Source of the DNA: Clostridium saudiense
GTDB lineage: Bacteria > Bacillota > Clostridia > Clostridiales > Clostridiaceae
Length of the DNA: 64,000 bases
Direction: 5' to 3'
NCBI RefSeq assembly: GCF_000577815.1
Contig: NZ_CBYM010000004.1
Span: 109,569 to 173,568 of the forward strand
How positions within the stretch are numbered: position 1 is the first letter of the stretch; every line of letters starts with the position of its first letter. The notes beneath the pieces are model-generated. The model was not told the DNA's origin, did no database searches, and saw nothing but the letters and a program-made list of their open reading frames with translations. The position numbers and the translations under genes were made by a program. Of this stretch, positions 1 through 9,389 are shown in pieces.

Positions 1-199
1 GTCTAATTCAATATATTCATAAATGTATAACTAAAAGTTATAGATTTGTTTTGAAGTTAAGGATATATATATAAATTAAAATAAAGTTTTAGATTAATTT
101 ACACAATATGTAGTAGTTATATTAATGGAATTAAGAGTATTATAAATTTAAGTTATATTCCTTTAACAAATTAGATAAAAATCAGTAGGAGATATAAAA

Positions 200-1078
200 A
201 TGAATTTACAACAATTACAATATTTTAAAGTGATTTCACAAACAAAGAATTTTACTACAGCATCAAATATATTATCAATAACTCAGCCTGCTTTAAGTAA
301 AGCAATTTCAAAATTAGAAGAAGAATTAGATGTACAACTATTTGAAAGAGAAGGTCGTAATATAAAAATAACTAAATATGGAGAAGTATTTTTAAAATAT
401 GCAGAATCAGCATTAAATGATATTGAAAAAGGCATAGAGAAAATACATGATATGAAAACAAATAATGGTAATATTATTTCAATAGCATCAACTTATTGTA
501 TAGGAGCGACATTTATTCCATTTTTAATAAGTAATTTTATAAATTCACATATTCAAACAAGATTTAATTTTAATAATCAAAGTACAGAAGAAATTTTTAA
601 AGATTTAAAGTATGAAAGAGTAGATTTGGGGTTTTTTGATAGTATTGAAAAGATTGATAAGTATTCAGAAATAGAAACAATATTAGTTAAGAAAGAGGAG
701 TATGTTTTAATAGTACCTAAAAATCATCATTTAGCAAATAGGGAGGAAGTTGAGCTGAAAGAGTTAAAAGATGAGTATTTTATAGCTTATAATGATAGGA
801 ATAATGAGAAAAAAATATCTTATTCAGAACTTATAGGATATACACCTAAAATAGCAGTTGAGCCAACAGAAGCAACTATGCTTGCAAGTTTAGTTGCTGC
901 AGGAGCAGGAATTGCAATAATTTTAAATACACCAATGATAAATACTAATAAGCTATCTATTATAAAAATAAAGGATTATATTGGACGTAAGAATATTTAT
1001 ATGGGATGGAATAGAAATTCATATTACTCGAAAACTATAGAAGAGTTTAAAAAGTATGTAATTAAAGATTTGAAATAA
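200..1078 (+). CDS. LysR family transcriptional regulator
   Basis: 292 residues, the usual LysR length. The N-terminal winged helix-turn-helix (about residues 1-60) is clear, with LQYFKVISQTKNFTTAS and QPALSKAISKLEEELDVQLFER. The remainder is the LysR effector-binding fold, with the characteristic late segment ASLVAAGAGIAIILN. The start is set by the RBS AGGAG ten bases before the ATG. The gene stands alone. LysR proteins often control a divergent neighbour, but that neighbour would lie outside the window to the left. The ligand cannot be inferred. Confidence 0.93.
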   Translation: MNLQQLQYFKVISQTKNFTTASNILSITQPALSKAISKLEEELDVQLFEREGRNIKITKYGEVFLKYAESALNDIEKGIEKIHDMKTNNGNIISIASTYCIGATFIPFLISNFINSHIQTRFNFNNQSTEEIFKDLKYERVDLGFFDSIEKIDKYSEIETILVKKEEYVLIVPKNHHLANREEVELKELKDEYFIAYNDRNNEKKISYSELIGYTPKIAVEPTEATMLASLVAAGAGIAIILNTPMINTNKLSIIKIKDYIGRKNIYMGWNRNSYYSKTIEEFKKYVIKDLK

Positions 1079-1123
1079 AAGGTATTACATTAGTAAATAT
1101 AAAGAAGAAAGAGAAAAAATATA

Positions 1124-1616
1124 ATGAATATAATTGTTAGAAAATATGAAGAAAAATACTTAGAGGAAATGATTAAAATATGGAATGAAGTAGTTGAAAC
1201 AGGAATAGCATTTCCTCAGATGGAGACTTTATCATTGAATTCAGCAAAGAATTTTTTTGATGAATAAACATATACGGCAATTGCAATTGATGAAGAAAAG
1301 TCAGAAGTGTTAGGATTATATATTTTACATCCTAATAATGTAGGAAGATGTGGTCATATATGTAATTCAAGTTATGCTGTAAAAAAAAGACTGTAGGGGC
1401 CTACATATTGGTGAAAAACTTGTAATTGATTCTTTAGAACAAGGAAAAAAATATGGCTTTAGAATAATTCGATTTAATGCGGTAGTGGCAAGTAATATAC
1501 ATGCAAGAAATTTATATGAACGTTTAGGATTTAAACAATTGGGGGTTATACCGGAGGGATTCTTAATGGAGGATGGACATTATGAAGATATTTGTCCATA
1601 TTATAGAGAATTATAA
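1124..1616 (+). pseudogene. Broken GNAT acetyltransferase (phosphinothricin acetyltransferase-like)
   Basis: Translation from the ATG at 1124 gives an acetyltransferase N-terminus (IWNEVVETGIAFPQMETL). It meets an in-frame TAA at 1265, which looks like a Gln codon change because the frame continues sensibly with TYTAIAIDEEKSEVLGLY. A second lesion is a frameshift at the A8 run 1381-1388. After it, the next frame encodes the acetyl-CoA loop region RGLHIGEKLV and the typical C-terminus ASNIHARNLYERLGFKQLG up to the stop at 1614. Two independent lesions argue for true decay rather than one sequencing error. The architecture matches the Pat/Bar branch of GNAT enzymes. Confidence 0.8.
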
Positions 1617-1692
1617 AAAGGAGATGTTATGGATAAAAGGTATCAATACTAAATAATATAAAGTATTTATATAAATAATAAAGAAAAAATAG

Positions 1693-1728
1693 TAACTGTG
1701 AAACTTTAAGTTTTACAGTTATTTTTAT
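1693..1728 (+). terminator. Intrinsic terminator after the broken acetyltransferase
   Basis: A near-perfect hairpin with arms TAACTGTGAAACT and AGTTTTACAGTTA and a very short loop is followed by ATTTTTAT. Confidence 0.7.
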
Positions 1729-1859
1729 AAATAGGTAAGGGTAAATTTAGTTGGTATAAATTTGAATTAAGTAATATTTTTACAAAATATTAATGTATAA
1801 TTATTTATAAGAATATCTATATCATTTATTAAGTGAATTATATTATGGGGGTATATATT

Positions 1860-2048
1860 ATGAATTACAAATTAACTAGGAATTTGTGGATAATTTCTGG
1901 GGTGCTTTTTTTTATAACTTGTATAATAAATATTTTTAGTAAAAGGACATTTGCTTTGATTTTATTAGACATAGTTGTAGTTATTTTATCTTTTATAAAT
2001 GCTTATATTCAACATAAAAAAATATATCAAAACAAAGATAAGGAGTAA
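1860..2048 (+). CDS. Small two-helix membrane protein
   Basis: 62 residues from the ATG at 1860, chosen because GGGGG lies about 9 bases upstream. An earlier in-frame ATG at 1833 lacks a good RBS. Two hydrophobic segments (LWIISGVLFFITCIINIF and FALILLDIVVVILSFINAY) are followed by a charged tail (HKKIYQNKDKE). No family is recognised. It lies 16 bases upstream of another small membrane protein, so the two are probably co-transcribed and may act together. Confidence 0.6.
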   Translation: MNYKLTRNLWIISGVLFFITCIINIFSKRTFALILLDIVVVILSFINAYIQHKKIYQNKDKE

Positions 2049-2064
2049 AAAGGGAGGGGTTATT

Positions 2065-2352
2065 TTGAAATCATTAAAAGTTATTAGTGCAATAGAATTA
2101 GTATTAATGGTGTGTAGTACAATAATTAATATTTTAGGATATGCTGATAGAATATCAATGTCTTATGTTAGAATTTTATTTCTTATTGTAATTTTATGTG
2201 GGATGATTATAAATTTCCTAATAGTAAGAGAGCAAAGAAAGAACTTAAAAAAATCTAATCCTGAAAATAAAAGTGTATTATTATTACTAGTTGTACTTAT
2301 AATAGGGACAAGTTGGATAGTATCATATGGATTTGCAATATTCTCGAAATAG
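2065..2352 (+). CDS. Small three-helix membrane protein
   Basis: 95 residues using a TTG start at 2065, which is preceded by a strong RBS (GGGAGGGG, 51-59 positions into the 2000s line). Longer in-frame starts would overlap the upstream gene and lack an RBS. Three hydrophobic stretches are visible (about residues 5-25, 34-53 and 70-90), with a Lys-rich loop REQRKNLKKS between the second and third. No family is recognised. It probably forms a two-gene unit with the upstream membrane protein. Confidence 0.6.
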   Translation: MKSLKVISAIELVLMVCSTIINILGYADRISMSYVRILFLIVILCGMIINFLIVREQRKNLKKSNPENKSVLLLLVVLIIGTSWIVSYGFAIFSK

Positions 2353-2609
2353 GTATTAATAAAAATTTAAATGCTAGCAATGTAGTATAGTGATATTTAG
2401 TTTTTCCTTTTGAATGTATCTATAAATTTATACTAAAGTACCATTTTAGTTAGAATGTTTAATGTTATATGAAAATAATGTATAATGTAAAAAACAATTT
2501 TTTATAATAGGTTAACTTATATTAATTAAATGATACAAAAGTACCTCTAGAAGGGATAGATTAATATTTAAATCAATCTATTGTGAGTTAAAATAAAAGG
2601 AGAGCAGTT

Positions 2610-3239
2610 ATGGAAATTAGGTTAGAGCAATTAGTAGTAAGATTAGAGCAAAAAGATGATTATAGAGAAGTAGAAAATCTAACAAGAGAAGCATTTTGGG
2701 ATGTATATCGACCAGGATGTAGTGAACATTTAGTATTGCATAAATTGAGAAATGCAAAATCATTTATTAGTGATTTAGATTATGTTTTTGTAGTAGATAA
2801 GAAAATTATAGCTAATATTGTTTATACAAAGATGTTTAATGAGAAGGGTGAAATGCTTAATGATGTAATTGCCTTTGGACCAATTAGTGTACATCCTGAA
2901 TATCAAAAAAGAGGTATAGGGAAGAAGATAATTGAAATATCAATAAATAGGGCAAAAGAACTAGGGTATAAGGCAGTTCTTATTACTGGAAATGATAAGT
3001 TTTATAATCCATTAGGATTTGAAGGGGCATATAAGTATGGAGTTACTTTGCCAGGAATGTCTGTAGAGGATAAGGCAGAATTTTTTATGGCAATGGAATT
3101 AGAAAAAGGTTATTTATCAAAGCATAGTGGAGTTTATAATTTTGATTCTTTATTTAATGTTACTGATGAGGAGTTAGAGAAATTCGAATTAGAATTTCCA
3201 AAGAAAGAAAAAAGGGAGCCAAGAGATACTGATTTATAA
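2610..3239 (+). CDS. GNAT family N-acetyltransferase (YhbS-like)
   Basis: 209 residues. The acetyl-CoA binding core is clear: FGPISVHPEYQKRGIGKKII, with the V-x-P-x-x-Q-x-x-G-I-G motif, then AKELGYKAVLITGNDKFYNP, the pattern typical of YhbS-type predicted acetyltransferases. The N-terminus carries a short duplicated segment (RLEQLVV then RLEQK), so the exact start is slightly uncertain. GGAG lies before the ATG at 2610. The substrate is unknown. It is followed 50 bases later by the aminotransferase gene, with no terminator between, so co-transcription is likely. Confidence 0.85.
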   Translation: MEIRLEQLVVRLEQKDDYREVENLTREAFWDVYRPGCSEHLVLHKLRNAKSFISDLDYVFVVDKKIIANIVYTKMFNEKGEMLNDVIAFGPISVHPEYQKRGIGKKIIEISINRAKELGYKAVLITGNDKFYNPLGFEGAYKYGVTLPGMSVEDKAEFFMAMELEKGYLSKHSGVYNFDSLFNVTDEELEKFELEFPKKEKREPRDTDL

Positions 3240-3289
3240 AAACGGATGGTTATAAATAAGCAATAGAGGTTTTAAAAGAGGGGTAATAC

Positions 3290-4135
3290 ATGAAAAATAT
3301 AGGATATTATAATGGGGAATATGGATTAATAGAAGAAGTAAAAATACCAATGCTTGATAGAGGAATTTATTTTGGAGATGGGATTTATGAAGCTACATTT
3401 TCGATAGGTAATAAAATATTTGCATTAGATGATCATTTGGACAGATTATATAGCAGTGTATCATTATTAGATATTAATTTACCTTTTACTAGAACAGAAA
3501 TAATTAATATATTGGAAGAATTAAATAGTAAGGTTGATTCAAAAGTAAAGTTTATATATTGGCAAGTAACAAGGGGGACAGCACCTAGAAAGCATATATA
3601 TAATAAAGAAATAAAGGGCAATCTTTATATAACAATAACTCCATTTGGTGAAGTTAAGGATTATGAAAAAAAGCTTAAGCTTATTACTGTTGAAGATACT
3701 AGATTTTTACATTGTAATATAAAAACATTGAATTTAATTCCAAATGTTATGGCTTCTCAAAAAGCAGATGAAGCTGGATGTGATGAAGCGGTTTTTCATA
3801 GAGGAGATATAGTAACTGAAGCATCACATAGTAATGTTCATATAATAAAAGATGGTGTATTTAAAACTCACCCAACTGATAATTATATTTTGCCTGGTAT
3901 TTCAAGAAAACATATAATTGAAATTTGTAAGAATAATAATATTAAGGTTGATGAAACAGCATTTATAGTAAAGGAAATGATGGAAGCAGATGAGGTATTA
4001 GTAACTAGTTCAAGTAAATTAATAGTACCTGCTTGTGAAATCGATGGAATAAAGGTTGGGGGAAAAGCCCCTAATATAGTTAAATTACTTCAAGATGAAT
4101 ATTATAAAAAGGTTGATTTAGAAACAAGTTTGTAA
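3290..4135 (+). CDS. dat: D-amino acid aminotransferase (class IV PLP enzyme)
   Basis: 281 residues, matching D-alanine transaminases. This enzyme interconverts D-alanine and D-glutamate, supplying D-amino acids for peptidoglycan. Visible landmarks are DRGIYFGDGIYE near residues 23-34, the substrate-carboxylate loop TRGTAPRKH (Arg100 and His102, equivalent to the R/H pair of Bacillus DAAT), the PLP Lys145 in CNIKTLNL, and the phosphate-binding segment ILPGISRKH. The R-x-H loop argues for D-amino acid specificity over branched-chain or 4-amino-4-deoxychorismate members of the fold. The RBS AGAGGGG precedes the ATG. A strong terminator follows. Confidence 0.88.
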   Translation: MKNIGYYNGEYGLIEEVKIPMLDRGIYFGDGIYEATFSIGNKIFALDDHLDRLYSSVSLLDINLPFTRTEIINILEELNSKVDSKVKFIYWQVTRGTAPRKHIYNKEIKGNLYITITPFGEVKDYEKKLKLITVEDTRFLHCNIKTLNLIPNVMASQKADEAGCDEAVFHRGDIVTEASHSNVHIIKDGVFKTHPTDNYILPGISRKHIIEICKNNNIKVDETAFIVKEMMEADEVLVTSSSKLIVPACEIDGIKVGGKAPNIVKLLQDEYYKKVDLETSL

Positions 4136-4154
4136 AATTAAAAAAATAATCAGA

Positions 4155-4194
4155 GCTTAGATAATGTAGAAATATATTTATCTAAGCATTTTTT
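4155..4194 (+). terminator. Intrinsic terminator after dat
   Basis: Perfect ten-base arms GCTTAGATAA and TTATCTAAGC are separated by a 13-base loop and followed by ATTTTTTAT. Confidence 0.88.
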
Positions 4195-4374
4195 ATTGGA
4201 GTTATTTAATTTGAGATTTTTATAATAAGTTTATTTTATAAATAAGGTTGAAATAAAAAAATAATATATATAAGTCAAAATAGTATAGAAAAAAGTAAGA
4301 ATATTCTATATTTATTATGAAAATATGATGATAGAATTAATACATAGATAAGGTTTAGGTGAACAAATGGTTCT

Positions 4375-4388
4375 TGTAAACGTTATAT
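4375..4388 (+). promoter_or_regulatory. Candidate cre (CcpA) site before the sugar ABC operon
   Basis: TGTAAACGTTATAT matches the cre consensus TGWAANCGNTNWCA at all fixed positions except the last two. It lies 18 bases before the binding-protein start codon, where CcpA would block transcription or early elongation. Just upstream is GAAC-N5-GTTC, which may belong to another operator. Confidence 0.5.
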
Positions 4389-4406
4389 AGATAGGGGGAG
4401 TTTTAT

Positions 4407-5726
4407 ATGAGTAAAGTATTAAAAAGGGTATCAGCTATTTTATTATCAATGGCAATGGTTTCAAGTGTATTTGTAGGGTGTAGCAATGATTCAACTTCAA
4501 CAAGTTCAGATTCAGTTTCAACAGGTGAAAAGACAAAACTTACATTATGGCATATCCAAACAGGTAAAGCTATAGATATTTTACACGGATCAGCAGAAAG
4601 GTTTATGGAAGAAAATCCACAATATGAAGTTGAAGTTGTAGATATGACTAATGATTCGTATAAACAAAAATTATCATTAGCAATGAGTTCAAATCAAACA
4701 CCAGATGTGTATGTGCAATGGGGAGGAGCTAATTTAGCTACTTATGTTGATGCAGGTCAATGTGCAGATATTACTGAATTTATGGAGAAAGATAATTATA
4801 AAGATAAATTTATAGATGCAGGTATACAACAATGTACTTATAATGGAAAAATATATGCTGTTCCTGTTGAAAATGTATCCGTTGCAGGATTCTTCTACAA
4901 TAAAGAGGTTTTTGAAAAGTATGGTTTAGAAGAACCTAAGACAATTAGTGATTTAGAAGCTATATGTGAAAAGTTAAAATCAGAAGGTGTTGCACCATTT
5001 GCGTTAGCTAATTCAACTAAGTGGACCGGATCAATGTACTTTATGTATTTAGCAACACGTTATGGTGGGCTTTCTCCATTTGAAGAAGCAGTTTTAGGAG
5101 ATGGGTCATTTGAAAATGAAGCATTTGAATATGCAGGAAATAAAATTCAAGAATGGGTTAAAGCTGGATATTTTAATGAAGGTTTTAATGGAATGGATGA
5201 TGATAGTGGACAAGCAAGACAATTGTTATATAAGGGAGAAGCAGCAATGGATTTAATGGGATCTTGGTTTAGTGGAACAGTAATAGGTGAAAATCCAGAT
5301 TTTATGGACAAGCTTGGTTTTTTCCCATTCCCAGAGCTAGAAGACTCTACTGAAGATCAAAGTTTATGTATTGGAACCATTGGTGATAACTTATATTCAA
5401 TTTCTGAAAGTTGTAAAGATAAAGAAGGTGCATTTAAATTAATTCAAAGTTTATTAGATGATGAAGCGTTAAAAGAACGTGAAGAGTATGGAAAAATTAT
5501 ACCTTTAAAAAGTTTTGAGGCTAAAGATGATTTAACTCAAAAAATATTAGATACAGTAAATGAAGCTACAGGTGTTCAATTATGGTATGATCAATCTTTA
5601 CCTGCAGAAGTTGCTGAGGTACACAAATCCACTTCTCAAGAAATCTTTGGATTGACTATGACTCCAGAAGAAGCAAATAAAGAGTTGCAAAGTGCAATGG
5701 AATCATATATAGCGAAGAATAAGTAG
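4407..5726 (+). CDS. CUT1 sugar ABC transporter solute-binding lipoprotein
   Basis: 439 residues. A lipoprotein signal peptide ends at the lipobox VFVGC (Cys25), followed by a Ser/Thr-rich linker. The mature part is a family 1 extracellular solute-binding protein: it starts with LTLWHIQTGK, contains TPDVYVQWGG and NGKIYAVPVE, and has the length of MsmE/XylE-like proteins. It would capture an oligosaccharide outside the membrane and hand it to the two permeases encoded next. The nearby GH3 enzyme suggests a beta-xyloside or beta-glucoside ligand (inference). No cognate ATPase is encoded here; CUT1 systems of this kind usually share an MsmK-type ATPase. RBS GGGGGAG. Confidence 0.92.
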   Translation: MSKVLKRVSAILLSMAMVSSVFVGCSNDSTSTSSDSVSTGEKTKLTLWHIQTGKAIDILHGSAERFMEENPQYEVEVVDMTNDSYKQKLSLAMSSNQTPDVYVQWGGANLATYVDAGQCADITEFMEKDNYKDKFIDAGIQQCTYNGKIYAVPVENVSVAGFFYNKEVFEKYGLEEPKTISDLEAICEKLKSEGVAPFALANSTKWTGSMYFMYLATRYGGLSPFEEAVLGDGSFENEAFEYAGNKIQEWVKAGYFNEGFNGMDDDSGQARQLLYKGEAAMDLMGSWFSGTVIGENPDFMDKLGFFPFPELEDSTEDQSLCIGTIGDNLYSISESCKDKEGAFKLIQSLLDDEALKEREEYGKIIPLKSFEAKDDLTQKILDTVNEATGVQLWYDQSLPAEVAEVHKSTSQEIFGLTMTPEEANKELQSAMESYIAKNK

Positions 5727-5746
5727 TGATAAAGAAAAATTAACTG

Positions 5747-5782
5747 TTATGGGTAAAGCAGATAGATATGTTTTACCCATAA
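5747..5782 (+). promoter_or_regulatory. Intercistronic hairpin between binding protein and permease
   Basis: Perfect 11-base arms TTATGGGTAAA and TTTACCCATAA enclose a 14-base loop, with no U-tract after them. Such hairpins commonly stabilise the binding-protein part of an ABC operon mRNA and lower expression of the permeases downstream. That function is inferred from position. Confidence 0.65.
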
Positions 5783-5803
5783 TAATTTGAGGGAGGAAAT
5801 AAA

Positions 5804-6706
5804 ATGGAAGTCGGTAAAGGAAGTTTAAAAAAGAAAAGAGAAAAATCAATAAGAAATGCTTCAATTATTTTTTTATTACCTGCATTACTTTTTTTAATTG
5901 TTTATATAGCATATCCGATATTTTATTCATTCAAGACTAGTTTTTATAGTTGGAATGGAATATCAGCTGGTAAAGTATTTATAGCTCTTGACAATTGGAG
6001 AGAATTATTAATGGATTCTACCTTTAGAAAATCGTTTTCAAATAACATAATTATTATGATTTTATCTATCATAATTCAATTGCCTATAGGAATGGCACTT
6101 GCTACATTTTTAGATTTTAAAGGAAAAAAAGCAAACATATTTAAGATAATATGGTTTATACCAATGCTAATGTCATCAGTAGCAATTGGATACTTATTCA
6201 AATATGCTTTAGATGCAAACTCAGGAATAATTTCAGGGGTTTCAAAATTATTTGGTGGACCTGCTATTGATTTATTAGGAAATCCAAAAACTGCACTTAT
6301 TACAATATCTGTTGCAATATGCTGGCAATTCATTCCTTTTTATATGGTTTATTTTTTAGCAGCTTATAGTAGTTTACCATCTGATGTATATGAAGCGGCA
6401 ATAATAGATGGAGCTACAAAGGGACAATATTTTTGGAAAGTTGCACTTCCTATGATGAAGCCATCTATTAAGAGTGCAATTATACTTTCTATGGTTGGAT
6501 CTTTAAAATATTTTGATTTAATTTATGTAATGACTGGTGGTGGACCAGGTACTTCATCAGAGTTAATGGCCACATATATGTATAAAACTGCATTTTCATC
6601 ACAAAGGATGGGGTATGGATCAACAATAGCCTGTGGAATGTTTATTTTAATAACAGTAATTTCACTAGTTACAATGAAAATATTAAATAGAAATGGAGAT
6701 GAGTAA
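5804..6706 (+). CDS. Sugar ABC transporter permease, MalF-like
   Basis: 300 residues with a cytoplasmic basic N-terminus and six hydrophobic segments. The ATPase-contacting EAA loop is visible as YEAAIIDGATKGQYFWKVALP, the canonical EAA-x3-G-x9-I-x-LP arrangement. This is the first of two membrane subunits of the CUT1 importer. RBS GGGAGG is well placed. Only three bases separate it from the next permease, so translation is probably coupled. Confidence 0.93.
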   Translation: MEVGKGSLKKKREKSIRNASIIFLLPALLFLIVYIAYPIFYSFKTSFYSWNGISAGKVFIALDNWRELLMDSTFRKSFSNNIIIMILSIIIQLPIGMALATFLDFKGKKANIFKIIWFIPMLMSSVAIGYLFKYALDANSGIISGVSKLFGGPAIDLLGNPKTALITISVAICWQFIPFYMVYFLAAYSSLPSDVYEAAIIDGATKGQYFWKVALPMMKPSIKSAIILSMVGSLKYFDLIYVMTGGGPGTSSELMATYMYKTAFSSQRMGYGSTIACGMFILITVISLVTMKILNRNGDE

Positions 6707-6709
6707 TTT

Positions 6710-7552
6710 ATGAGAAAACAGGTTTCAAAGAAAAGTAGACTTATTAGTGTTATCGTTGGAATTCTAGCAGTTATTTGGCTTATAATTACATTTGTTCCAT
6801 TTATGTTTATGTTGTTTGCTGCACTTAAAGAACAATTTGAGTTAATGATGGGCGGTGTATTTGATTTACCAAAGAAATTTTATTTAGGTAACTTTATAGA
6901 AGTATTCCAAGGAAATATTTATAACTATTTTAAGAATAGTATTATTGTACTGGTGGTTTCATTGGTAATTTTATTGGCATTAAGTGCATGTGCAGCATAT
7001 CCATTGTCAAGATTTAAATTTAAATTAAATAAGCCAATATATGGTATAATAGTAGCGTGTATGTCAGTTCCTATTCATGTAACATTATTACCAATATTTA
7101 TGATGGCAATAAAAACAGGTATGTACGATAAAATATGGGCATTAATTGGGCCATATGTAGCATTTAATTTGCCGATATCTGTATTTATATTAGTAACATT
7201 TATGAGTAACATACCTAAAGAACTAGAAGAGGCGGCTGAAATAGATGGATGTAATAAATATCGAATATTTTATAATGTAATGTTGCCATTATCTAAACCT
7301 GGTTTAGTGACATTAGCTATATATAATGGTGTAGCAATATGGAATGAATTTAGTTTTGCACTTGTATTAACACAATCTACTAAAAATAGAACATTACCTT
7401 TGGCATTATGGGAATATCAAGGTCAATATACAATGAATGTACCAATGATAATGGCAGTATTGACAATATCAATGTTACCAATGTTAGTAGCATTTGCAAT
7501 AGGGCAAGATAAGTTAATTAAGGGTATGATGGCAGGAGCAGTAAAAGGATAA
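6710..7552 (+). CDS. Sugar ABC transporter permease, MalG-like
   Basis: 280 residues with six hydrophobic segments and the EAA loop LEEAAEIDGCNKYRIFYNVM, followed by LPLSKPGL, typical of the second CUT1 permease. It partners the upstream permease and the lipoprotein. The C-terminus ends in the usual LIKGMMAGAVKG, also characteristic of MalG-type permeases. It is followed after 61 bases by the sensor kinase that probably controls this operon. Confidence 0.93.
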   Translation: MRKQVSKKSRLISVIVGILAVIWLIITFVPFMFMLFAALKEQFELMMGGVFDLPKKFYLGNFIEVFQGNIYNYFKNSIIVLVVSLVILLALSACAAYPLSRFKFKLNKPIYGIIVACMSVPIHVTLLPIFMMAIKTGMYDKIWALIGPYVAFNLPISVFILVTFMSNIPKELEEAAEIDGCNKYRIFYNVMLPLSKPGLVTLAIYNGVAIWNEFSFALVLTQSTKNRTLPLALWEYQGQYTMNVPMIMAVLTISMLPMLVAFAIGQDKLIKGMMAGAVKG

Positions 7553-7613
7553 GAAAAATATGTCCAAGTATTTTAAAGTATACATTTAATATTAAATGAA
7601 AGGTTTATGAATT

Positions 7614-9389
7614 ATGCTTAAGCGGTTAAAAAATATTATTAAAAGAATACATTCAATGAAATTAAATAAAAAAATAATATTAGCGGTAGTTTTAATTAGT
7701 TTATCAGTAAATATATGTATGATGATTGTTATTTCTATATTGGCAGGAAAGGAAATCACTAATAAATCTACTGAATTAATTAAAGGTCAATTTGAAATGG
7801 TTAACAATTTATTGGTAAATAAATTAGATGATTTTGCAGAAACTTCATTATTGATAGGTTATGATCAAAGGGTAAAGGATTATCTAATGTATGATAATAA
7901 CTCTGATGTTAATTATTTAAAAATAACAAATGAAGCATATAATTTAGTTAGATATTCATTAGATTCTGATAATTATATTGATTATATCTCATTAGTTAAA
8001 TTAAATGATTCTCAATTAATTTATGTTGGAGAAACTTGGACAAACAATGATTTTAGAGAAAAAATTTTAGAAAATTATTATAATGCTCAAGAAATGAATT
8101 TATATAATTTTAAAATTAGCTTTGATAGAAAAATTTTTAATAAAAATAAAAACGTTATTAATCTTTATACACCGATAAGTAACAAGTACTTTCAAAAAGA
8201 ATATATCGGTTTTTTAGTAATTGGAATAGGAGTAGATTTATTTAATGATTTTTATACAAGTATAGGAGGTGAAGATGATTATAAACAATATATTATAGAT
8301 AATAATGGTATTATTATTTCTCATAAAGATAAATCAATGATAGGTAATAGCAGTGATTTATATTCTAAATTAGATGGTGATAAGGGAGAAATAAAAAGAG
8401 GTAAAAATATAATTGTATATCAAAAAATACAAGGATGGAATTGGTATATAGTTAATGAAATACCAAAGATATTTTTAATAAGAGATACTTATATAACTTT
8501 AATATTTATTATTTTGATAATGGGATTAGTTGGATTTATAGTATTATTAATATTATATAAGTTAAATAATAAGCTTTATGAACCAATAGATGTAGTTGTA
8601 AAATCAATGGATGAAGTAGCAAAGGGAAATCTTGAAATAAGAATTGAAAATAAATACGAAGGTACTGATTTTAAGCAAATAACACGTGGATTTAATGTAA
8701 TGATTGAAGAAATAAATTTGCTTATGGATAGAGTTAAAAATGAAGAAAATCAAATTAAGCAAATTGAATTAAATAGATTACAATCACAAATAAAACCACA
8801 TTTTTTGTATAATACATTGGAATGTATTCATTGGCAAGCATTAGCGGATGGGAGTAAAAATGCATCAAATATGGTAAAAGCCCTAGCAAGATTTTATAGA
8901 GTTTCATTAAGTTCTGGAAAACTTCTAATTTCTATTGACGAAGAGATTAAACTTATAAATAATTATTTAATTATTCAAAATATGAGATATAGCGATATTG
9001 TTAAATTAAATGTAAATATCCATAAAGAATATTATGATGTATTAATACCTAAAATGACATTACAGCCACTAGTCGAAAATTCTATTTATCATGGTATTAA
9101 AATTAAAAATGGATTGAAAGGTGAAATATATTTAAGTGCCATTGCTGATGAAAATAAAATAATAGTATCTTTAAGTGATACAGGAGTTGGAATGAATCAA
9201 GAAGAAATAGATACAATTAATAATTCAATTTCAATTTTTGATGAGAGTAGTGGATATGGGCTTAGAAATGTAAATAAAAGAATCGAAATGGCATTTGGAA
9301 GAGAATATGGCTTGTTTTATCGCAAGAATGAAAAGGGACAAACAACTGTTGATATTTCACTGCCAAGGAGAGTGAATAAGAATGTATAA
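7614..9389 (+). CDS. YesM-type sensor histidine kinase
   Basis: 591 residues. There is a membrane helix at about 20-42, an extracellular Cache-like sensor region, a second helix near 292-315, a HAMP domain with the conserved LYEPIDVVVKSM entry, and a His_kinase domain with the phosphoacceptor in KPHFLYNTLE. The HATPase domain has the N-box VENSIYHGI, DTGVGM and GYGLRNV. This is the YesM/LytS class that senses extracellular sugars or binding proteins and pairs with AraC-type regulators. Its reading frame overlaps the response regulator gene by 8 bases, a strong sign of coupled translation. Confidence 0.93.
   Translation: MLKRLKNIIKRIHSMKLNKKIILAVVLISLSVNICMMIVISILAGKEITNKSTELIKGQFEMVNNLLVNKLDDFAETSLLIGYDQRVKDYLMYDNNSDVNYLKITNEAYNLVRYSLDSDNYIDYISLVKLNDSQLIYVGETWTNNDFREKILENYYNAQEMNLYNFKISFDRKIFNKNKNVINLYTPISNKYFQKEYIGFLVIGIGVDLFNDFYTSIGGEDDYKQYIIDNNGIIISHKDKSMIGNSSDLYSKLDGDKGEIKRGKNIIVYQKIQGWNWYIVNEIPKIFLIRDTYITLIFIILIMGLVGFIVLLILYKLNNKLYEPIDVVVKSMDEVAKGNLEIRIENKYEGTDFKQITRGFNVMIEEINLLMDRVKNEENQIKQIELNRLQSQIKPHFLYNTLECIHWQALADGSKNASNMVKALARFYRVSLSSGKLLISIDEEIKLINNYLIIQNMRYSDIVKLNVNIHKEYYDVLIPKMTLQPLVENSIYHGIKIKNGLKGEIYLSAIADENKIIVSLSDTGVGMNQEEIDTINNSISIFDESSGYGLRNVNKRIEMAFGREYGLFYRKNEKGQTTVDISLPRRVNKNV

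Noticed and set aside
1..199. Possible partial gene or RNA at the left edge
   Set aside because: AT-rich DNA with stops in all frames and no conserved element seen. Probably the LysR promoter region.
4362..4374. GAAC-AAATG-GTTC before the sugar ABC operon as a second SOS box
   Set aside because: The spacer is five bases, not four, and the operon has no link to DNA damage. It may be part of another operator.
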